A program made the translations under genes and the position numbers. A model generated the notes under the pieces. That model did no database searches. It was not told the DNA's origin and was given only the letters and a program-made list of their open reading frames with translations. A stretch of 11,784 bases of DNA. Source: CAZSVI01 sp964610205. Its GTDB lineage: Bacteria; Bacillota; Clostridia; DSM-8532. Of this stretch, positions 7,959 to 11,784 are shown in pieces (within the stretch, counting starts at the first letter, position 1; each line of letters starts with the position of its first letter). The DNA lies in NCBI GenBank assembly GCA_964610205.1, contig CAZSVI010000116.1, positions 1 to 11,784 of the forward strand, written 5' to 3'.

Positions 7959-8339
7959 CTATTTGTAACCTGCGGTAATTGTGTCAATACAATATTTCGC
8001 GCTGCTTTCAATATACAGGTATTCATAGTCGAATATGGTATCATCCATCTTTACGCGGGTCTTTGCCAGTATTTCATCCATAAGCGTAACCCGTTCGGTT
8101 TCGGTTATGGGATCGTCCCGTTCAAACTCGTTTATGTCTGCCTGGTTCGGATACATTCCTGTAAAGGCGTAATACTGCCGCAGGGCCTTGTTTATCACTT
8201 TTTCATGGTTTACCCGTTCGTTTTCCAGGGCTCTTTCCCTGTAGGCGACGATATTCGGATATGCGGCAGCCAGCAGTATTCCCAGAATACCGATAACGAT
8301 GACAAGCTCCAGTAAGGTGAACCCTTTACAATTCCGCAT
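7959..8339 (-). CDS. Second short type IV prepilin (PilE/GspG-like)
   Basis: A 126-residue prepilin with a six-residue leader MRNCKG followed by FTLLELVIVIGILGILLAAA, which gives the processing site G/F, Glu5 and a hydrophobic helix. After the helix, a charged amphipathic segment (AYRERALENERVNHEKVINKALRQY, quoted in part: ERVNHEKVINKALRQY) continues the alpha-1 helix of a GspG/PilE-type pilin, and a short globular part ends in GYK. An open frame extends upstream to 8510, but ATG 8339 has the ribosome binding site and gives a normal leader. It follows pilA across a 188-nt spacer with two stem-loops, so it may be made in smaller amounts. It could be a second shaft subunit or a minor pilin; the sequence alone does not separate these. 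Confidence 0.88.
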   Translation of the reverse strand: MRNCKGFTLLELVIVIGILGILLAAAYPNIVAYRERALENERVNHEKVINKALRQYYAFTGMYPNQADINEFERDDPITETERVTLMDEILAKTRVKMDDTIFDYEYLYIESSAKYCIDTITAGYK

Positions 8340-8348
8340 TTGCCGCCA

Positions 8349-8354
8349 CTCCTT
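8349..8354 (-). promoter_or_regulatory. Ribosome binding site deciding the second prepilin start
   Basis: AAGGAG on the minus strand lies 9 nt before ATG 8339. It shows that the long in-frame extension up to 8510, which would translate through both stem-loops, is not needed. The resulting leader MRNCKG is short and typical of a prepilin. Confidence 0.7.
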
Positions 8355-8357
8355 TCC

Positions 8358-8403
8358 AAAAAACAAAGCCGTACCCGGATTAAAGGCCGGGCATACCTTT
8401 GTT
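8358..8403 (-). terminator. Possible intrinsic terminator or attenuator before the second prepilin
   Basis: On the minus strand, AACAAAG (8403-8397) pairs with CTTTGTT (8368-8362), and CCCGG (8391-8387) pairs with CCGGG (8378-8374), closing an 8-nt loop. The middle of the stem has two mismatches and two possible G-U pairs. The 3' arm runs directly into six T residues (8363-8358), as in an intrinsic terminator. It ends only four bases before the ribosome binding site of the next gene, so it would act as a partial terminator lowering expression of the genes after pilA, or as a conditional attenuator. No known riboswitch consensus was recognised in the leader. Confidence 0.5.
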
Positions 8404-8427
8404 GTCTGGACATGCATGAAGCCTGTC

Positions 8428-8471
8428 TCCGGCATCTGTGGCTGCTTAATTGCGCAGCCACAGATGCCGGA
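8428..8471 (-). other. Perfect 18-bp stem-loop downstream of pilA
   Basis: An inverted repeat with arms 8428-8445 and 8454-8471 pairs without mismatch over 18 bp, with an 8-nt loop. The core arm is CCGGCATCTGTGGCTGC. It lies 56 nt after the pilA stop on the transcribed strand. There is no T-run after the 3' arm on either strand, so it is not a standard intrinsic terminator. A stem of this strength after a major pilin gene would fit a barrier that protects the pilA message from 3' exonucleases, or an RNase-processing site. It could also be a REP-like element. The structure is seen directly; the role is inferred. Confidence 0.85.
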
Positions 8472-8527
8472 AAGAAAATAATCAATCTTTTCTTTTTTCA
8501 TCAGGCACAAAAAGTTGTGATTATAAA

Positions 8528-8926
8528 TCAGTTAATTACACCTGTAGCATAAGTAAATGTTCTTGATTGAGAACTACCTCCACTAAAGGTTTTGGTGTAA
8601 GTAAATCCTGTTAACGTACCACCAGTCTCTGATCTAGAAATAGTACCATCAAGCGTTTTACCAAATATAGTTTGAATATTACCATGAAGAATTAGATCCG
8701 TGCTTCCCTGTGGCCATGAACCAGTATCTGCGTAATTCGCTTCAACTGCGGATACAATTCCTTTCATCTCGGAATTCATAGCTCTCGTACGTGCCGTATC
8801 CGTAAACCCTGTAAACCTTGGTACAAGAATTAGCGCCAATATGGCTATAATCGCGATAACCACTATCAGCTCGATTAATGTGAATCCTTTTCTGTTCTTT
8901 TTAAACCTCATCATTACATTAGTCAT
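8528..8926 (-). CDS. pilA: PilA, probable major type IV pilin
   Basis: A 132-residue prepilin. The leader of 14 residues ends in KNRKG and cleavage by a prepilin peptidase would give a mature N-terminus FTLIELIVVIAII with the conserved Glu5, leaving 118 residues. The hydrophobic N-terminal helix (about 15-36) anchors it in the membrane before assembly and packs the filament core. The rest is small, Ser/Thr/Gly-rich and has no cysteines, so no disulfide-bounded loop. The ATG at 8926 is chosen because GGAGG lies 8 nt upstream; the ATG at 8941 has no ribosome binding site. The gene has lower G+C and different codon use from its neighbours (AGA, ACT, GGT, GCT are common), as is usual for very highly expressed genes. 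Major-pilin status is inferred from its codon use, strong ribosome binding site and the stem-loops after it. Confidence 0.92.
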   Translation of the reverse strand: MTNVMMRFKKNRKGFTLIELIVVIAIIAILALILVPRFTGFTDTARTRAMNSEMKGIVSAVEANYADTGSWPQGSTDLILHGNIQTIFGKTLDGTISRSETGGTLTGFTYTKTFSGGSSQSRTFTYATGVIN

Positions 8927-8934
8927 TTCAAAAA

Positions 8935-8939
8935 CCTCC
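8935..8939 (-). promoter_or_regulatory. Ribosome binding site deciding the pilA start
   Basis: GGAGG on the minus strand stands 8 nt before ATG 8926. The alternative ATG at 8941 has only A/T-rich sequence upstream, and its own ATG overlaps this site. This fixes the prepilin leader at 14 residues. Confidence 0.75.
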
Positions 8940-8952
8940 ATAAAAATAAATT

Positions 8953-10155
8953 TTAATTAACTGTTGACATTATGCTTATCATCGGCAGCATTACCGAAAG
9001 CAGTATCGTACCTACAATCGCTGCGAGCACGATAATCATCACCGGCTCAACCATTGAGGTCAGCTTGGTGATTGACTCCTCCACCTCCTCGTCGAAAAAT
9101 CCCGCCGTGCGCGTCAGCATCTCATCAAGCTCCCCGGTGCTTTCACCCACGGATATCATATGTATAAGAAGGGGAGGGAACACGCCAAGCTCCTTCATGG
9201 GGCCCGCGATTCCCCTTCCCTCTTTTACGGCTTCACGGCTTCTTTCAAACCTTTCCTCCACTGCCTTGTTTCCAATAAGGGTACCCATTATCTCCATGGC
9301 TGTTATGATGGGTATCCCGCTTTTCAAAAGGATGCCCATACTGCGGGCGAACCTTGAGGTTATAACCTTCACCACGGTTTTTTTAACAAAGGGAACCTTT
9401 AGTTTCAGCCTGTCAAACCACCGCCTGCCGCTTTCCGACTTGAGATAATAGGAAATTGCCGCGATAAGGAATACAACCAGCAGCAGCAGCGCAAGAAAAT
9501 TTTCAACGATAAAATCACTGACGGCCATGAGTACAAGTGTCAGCAACGGCATCTGACCGCCCATTGAACCCAAAACACCCGCGAACATGGGAAGGACAAC
9601 CGTCATCAGGAGTATAACGACACATACGGTAAGGACCGCGATAATCGTGGGATATGTCATAGCGGTTTTAACCTTCATCCTGATTCGGTTGTCGTTTTCA
9701 TAATAATCGGCCATTCTTGACATAACCGTATCCAGAGTACCGCTTGCCTCCCCTATCTTTATCATGCTTGAAAGAAACTCAGGGAATACTTCGGGGTATA
9801 TCGACATCGCCTCGGATAAAAGTTTTCCTTTCTGTATTTCTTCATGTATTTCGGTAAGAATATCCTTAAACTTTTTATTCTCGGTTTGATCCCTGAGTAT
9901 CGCCACCGCTTCCACAATCGCGATACCCGACACCACAATAACGGAAAACTGCCGGCAGAAAACAGAAAGATCCTTAACCTTAATCCTGGCAAAGAGTCCG
10001 GAAAATGAAAAAACATGCCCTTTATGCTTTGCATCCACAAGGAAATATCCCCGTTCCTTAAGCATGTGCTCAAGAGAACCCAGGGTAGTGGTTTCGTATT
10101 CACCTGTCAGTTCCTCGCCTTTCAAATTCTTGGCTCTGTATGTAAATAACGGCAT
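8953..10155 (-). CDS. pilC: PilC, inner-membrane platform protein
   Basis: A PilC/GspF platform protein of 400 residues that sits in the cytoplasmic membrane and couples the PilB/PilT motors to the growing pilus. The N-terminus MPLFTYRAKN is characteristic of the family. Two duplicated T2SF domains are visible, about residues 66-189 and 269-391, with the paired motifs GEASGTLD (135-142) and GESTGELDEML (337-347). Hydrophobic segments lie near 169-190, 219-237 and 371-393. A longer reading begins at GTG 10167, overlapping pilT by 7 nt. ATG 10155 is preferred because AGGTGG lies 8 nt upstream and because family members begin close to this MPxFxYxA sequence. It follows pilT after 5 nt and precedes pilA by 26 nt. 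Confidence 0.96.
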   Translation of the reverse strand: MPLFTYRAKNLKGEELTGEYETTTLGSLEHMLKERGYFLVDAKHKGHVFSFSGLFARIKVKDLSVFCRQFSVIVVSGIAIVEAVAILRDQTENKKFKDILTEIHEEIQKGKLLSEAMSIYPEVFPEFLSSMIKIGEASGTLDTVMSRMADYYENDNRIRMKVKTAMTYPTIIAVLTVCVVILLMTVVLPMFAGVLGSMGGQMPLLTLVLMAVSDFIVENFLALLLLVVFLIAAISYYLKSESGRRWFDRLKLKVPFVKKTVVKVITSRFARSMGILLKSGIPIITAMEIMGTLIGNKAVEERFERSREAVKEGRGIAGPMKELGVFPPLLIHMISVGESTGELDEMLTRTAGFFDEEVEESITKLTSMVEPVMIIVLAAIVGTILLSVMLPMISIMSTVN

Positions 10156-10160
10156 ATTTA

Positions 10161-11243
10161 TTACCACCTTTTATTCATTAACTGGAAGAACAACTGGGTA
10201 TCCATCGCCCTTATAACCGCGTCGTCCTGTGTAATTTCACCCGAAGCGCACAACGAGGCAAGATTGGCCTCAAGGGACTGCATTCCCAGATTCGCGCCCG
10301 TTTGAATAATGCTGTTTATCTGATAGGGCTTCCCCTCTCTGATAAGGTTTCTTATGGCCGCGTTTGCCACCATAACCTCACAGGCCGCGACCAGGCCTTT
10401 ATTTTTTCTGAGGGGTATCAGTTGCTGGGATATAATTCCTTCAATTACCGTGGCGAATTGGCTTTTTATCTGGTTTTGCTGCGCCGGCGGGAAAGCGTCG
10501 ATGATCCTGTCTATTGTTTTGGCCGCGCCTACGGTATGCAATGTTGAAAAAACAAGATGTCCTGTTTCCGCTGCCGTAAGGGCCACCGATATGGTTTCGG
10601 GATCACGCATTTCCCCTACCATAATGACATCCGGATCCTCCCTTAACGCCGACCTTACGGCCGAAGCGAAAGACCTTGTATCGGAGCCGACTTCCCTTTG
10701 GTCGACAATGCTGTTTTTATGACGATGCAGGTATTCTATAGGGTCTTCAATTGTTATGACATGACAGTGCCTTTCATTGTTTATCATGTCTATTATGCTG
10801 GCAAGTGTTGTGGATTTTCCGCTCCCCGTGGAGCCTGTGGCCAGAATCAGCCCTTTCGGTCTCCTTGAAAAGGTCTTGATAACATCCGGAAGTCCAAGTT
10901 CCTCAAAGGCAGGGATTTCAAAAGGCAGCGAACGGATGGCTATCGAGTATGTCCCCCGTTGTTTATAAATGTTTACCCTGAACCTTCCCAAACCCGATCT
11001 TGAAAATGAAAAATCAACCTCACCATCATTTTCAAGCCTCTGCTTCTTCTTTTCATCCAGCAAAGTCTGAACCATTTTCTCGGAAGAATCAATCGTTTGG
11101 GCACTGCTGCCCTGTACCGGCTCCAATATGGTACTGACCCTGATGGTTGGCTTTGTTCCCACGGAAATAAGCAAATCGGTCGCTTTGTTTTTGCATGTGT
11201 ATTCCAGTAGTTTTTCAATGTCGGTATAATCAATCTCTCGCAT
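10161..11243 (-). CDS. pilT: PilT, pilus retraction ATPase
   Basis: A complete 360-residue PilT, the hexameric ATPase that drives pilus retraction and twitching from the cytoplasm. Visible motifs in order: Walker A GSTGSGKST (137-145), Asp box ITIEDPIEYLH (163-173), Walker B DPDVIMVGEMRD (203-214), His box TAAETGHLVFSTLHT (223-237), and the C-terminal AIRNLIR motif (296-302) that distinguishes PilT from PilB. It has no tetracysteine zinc site. The length is normal for the family. The ATG at 11243 lies inside the end of pilB and has an AGGA about 6 nt upstream. The stop TAA falls just ahead of pilC. The presence of PilT between pilB and pilC implies that the pilus is retractile. Function is inferred from family motifs. 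Confidence 0.97.
   Translation of the reverse strand: MREIDYTDIEKLLEYTCKNKATDLLISVGTKPTIRVSTILEPVQGSSAQTIDSSEKMVQTLLDEKKKQRLENDGEVDFSFSRSGLGRFRVNIYKQRGTYSIAIRSLPFEIPAFEELGLPDVIKTFSRRPKGLILATGSTGSGKSTTLASIIDMINNERHCHVITIEDPIEYLHRHKNSIVDQREVGSDTRSFASAVRSALREDPDVIMVGEMRDPETISVALTAAETGHLVFSTLHTVGAAKTIDRIIDAFPPAQQNQIKSQFATVIEGIISQQLIPLRKNKGLVAACEVMVANAAIRNLIREGKPYQINSIIQTGANLGMQSLEANLASLCASGEITQDDAVIRAMDTQLFFQLMNKRW
10164..10169 (-). promoter_or_regulatory. Ribosome binding site deciding the pilC start
   Basis: The minus strand reads AGGTGG, 8 nt before ATG 10155. It overlaps the alternative GTG at 10167, which therefore lies inside the ribosome binding site and has no good site of its own. This supports the shorter PilC. 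Confidence 0.7.
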
Positions 11244-11784
11244 AAACTGTCCTGACCATCTCCTGTACGGTCGTCTCCCCCTTCAATACAAGATTTTTAC
11301 AATTATAAAAAAGGCTTACCATACCCGAATTCAGGGATATTCTTCTGAGTTCATCCGCGTTGCATCCGCCTTCAATAGCCGCCCTGTGTTCCCTTTCCAC
11401 ATACATTACCTCATGAACCGCCCTTCTGCCCCTATAACCCCTGTTTCCGCATTCGGCACAGCCTCTGCTCCTGTATAACATGGTTGGGCTTTCAAGTTTA
11501 AGCAAAGCCATATCTTTCTTGTCGGATAAATATTCCTCCCTGCAGTTGGGGCAAAGCTTCCTTACCAGTCTCTGAGCGACAATGCCCGCTATCGCGTCGG
11601 CTACAAGATATGGTTCCAGCGACATGTCAACAAGCCGGGCAACAGCGCCCGGAGCATCGTTGGTATGCAGGGTAGACAACACCAGATGCCCTGTAATGGC
11701 AGCTCTTACAGCGATTTGCGCGGTTTCCTCATCCCGTATTTCACCAATCATAATGATATCGGGATCCTGCCTTAAAATGCTTCT
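11230..11784 (-). CDS. pilB: PilB, type IV pilus extension ATPase (3' part only)
   Basis: This is the C-terminal 184 residues of a PilB/GspE-type secretion ATPase, which powers pilus extension at the cytoplasmic face by acting on PilC. The frame is open to the right window edge, so the Walker A region is missing. The visible part begins with RSILRQDPD, leading into Walker B (DPDIIMIGEIRD, residues 7-18 of the fragment), followed by a His box (TGHLVLSTLHT, 31-41). Two Cys pairs, CPNC (78-81) and CAEC (109-112), form the tetracysteine zinc site typical of PilB/GspE and absent from PilT. It ends in TGA and overlaps the start of pilT by 14 nt, which suggests translational coupling. Family assignment is very secure. 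PilB is preferred over GspE because of the PilT, PilC and PilMN context. Confidence 0.96.
   Translation of the reverse strand, partial: RSILRQDPDIIMIGEIRDEETAQIAVRAAITGHLVLSTLHTNDAPGAVARLVDMSLEPYLVADAIAGIVAQRLVRKLCPNCREEYLSDKKDMALLKLESPTMLYRSRGCAECGNRGYRGRRAVHEVMYVEREHRAAIEGGCNADELRRISLNSGMVSLFYNCKNLVLKGETTVQEMVRTVYARD

Noticed and set aside
8340..8510. In-frame N-terminal extension of the second prepilin up to ATG 8510 (57 extra residues)
   Set aside because: It has no ribosome binding site, would read through both stem-loops, and would place the prepilin leader far inside the protein. ATG 8339 has AAGGAG and a normal leader.
8340..8527. C-di-GMP riboswitch in the leader after pilA
   Set aside because: Neither the GEMM (class I) conserved bases nor class II conserved segments could be found by eye. 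Only plain hairpins are visible.
8964..8969. TTGACA on the plus strand inside the end of pilC
   Set aside because: No -10 element at a suitable distance and no plus-strand gene downstream.
8972..9448. Plus-strand open frame of 158 codons opposite pilC
   Set aside because: It is a complement-strand shadow of pilC: Ser/Ile-rich, without a ribosome binding site, while the pilC frame is fully explained by family motifs. The other plus-strand frames are rejected likewise.
1..11784. Mobile elements, CRISPR arrays, tRNA or rRNA genes, prepilin peptidase
   Set aside because: None seen. All genes fit a single operon, and the only repeats are the protein-level units in the surface protein and the short inverted repeats listed.

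Overview
The window is one strand-coherent type IV pilus (T4P) operon with all genes on the minus strand, so transcription runs from high to low coordinates. Gene content (PilB with a zinc-binding Cys cluster, PilT, PilC, prepilins, a PilM-PilN fusion, PilO, and no secretin PilQ or lipoprotein PilP in view), strong AGGAGG-type ribosome binding sites and moderate G+C point to a Gram-positive anaerobe of the class Clostridia. The species cannot be told from the sequence. The similarity to the pilMN-pilO-pilV order of Clostridioides difficile rests on recalled knowledge, not on a search.

Layout in transcription order: pilB (C-terminal 184 residues only, cut by the window edge), pilT, pilC, pilA (major pilin candidate), a 188-nt spacer with two tandem stem-loops, a second short prepilin, a PilW/GspJ-like prepilin, a PilM-PilN fusion, a PilO-like protein with an extra C-terminal beta-rich domain, a PilV/GspI-like prepilin, a very large PilX/GspK-like minor pilin (about 737 residues), and finally a secreted tandem-repeat surface protein that runs off the left edge. 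Genes overlap or are separated by 5 to 66 nt, except for the 188-nt spacer after pilA. No stretch above 300 bases lacks a gene.

Together the genes form the pilus machine: PilB and PilT are the extension and retraction motors, PilC the inner-membrane platform, and PilMN plus PilO the cytoplasmic and extracytoplasmic alignment complex. PilA and the second prepilin are candidates for the shaft. The PilW-, PilV- and PilX-like proteins probably form a priming or tip complex, with the giant PilX-like protein carrying an exposed beta-helical load. The last gene may encode a pilus-associated or separately displayed surface protein. No prepilin peptidase (pilD) is in the window.

This is largely a recognisable T4P locus, not a new system. 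The parts least explained by family knowledge are the stem-loop pair after pilA, the giant tip-type pilin, the PilO C-terminal domain, the built-in PilM-PilN tether, and the repeat protein at the end. Five genes have better-supported internal start codons than the longest open frame suggests, judged by ribosome binding sites and by pilin leader length.
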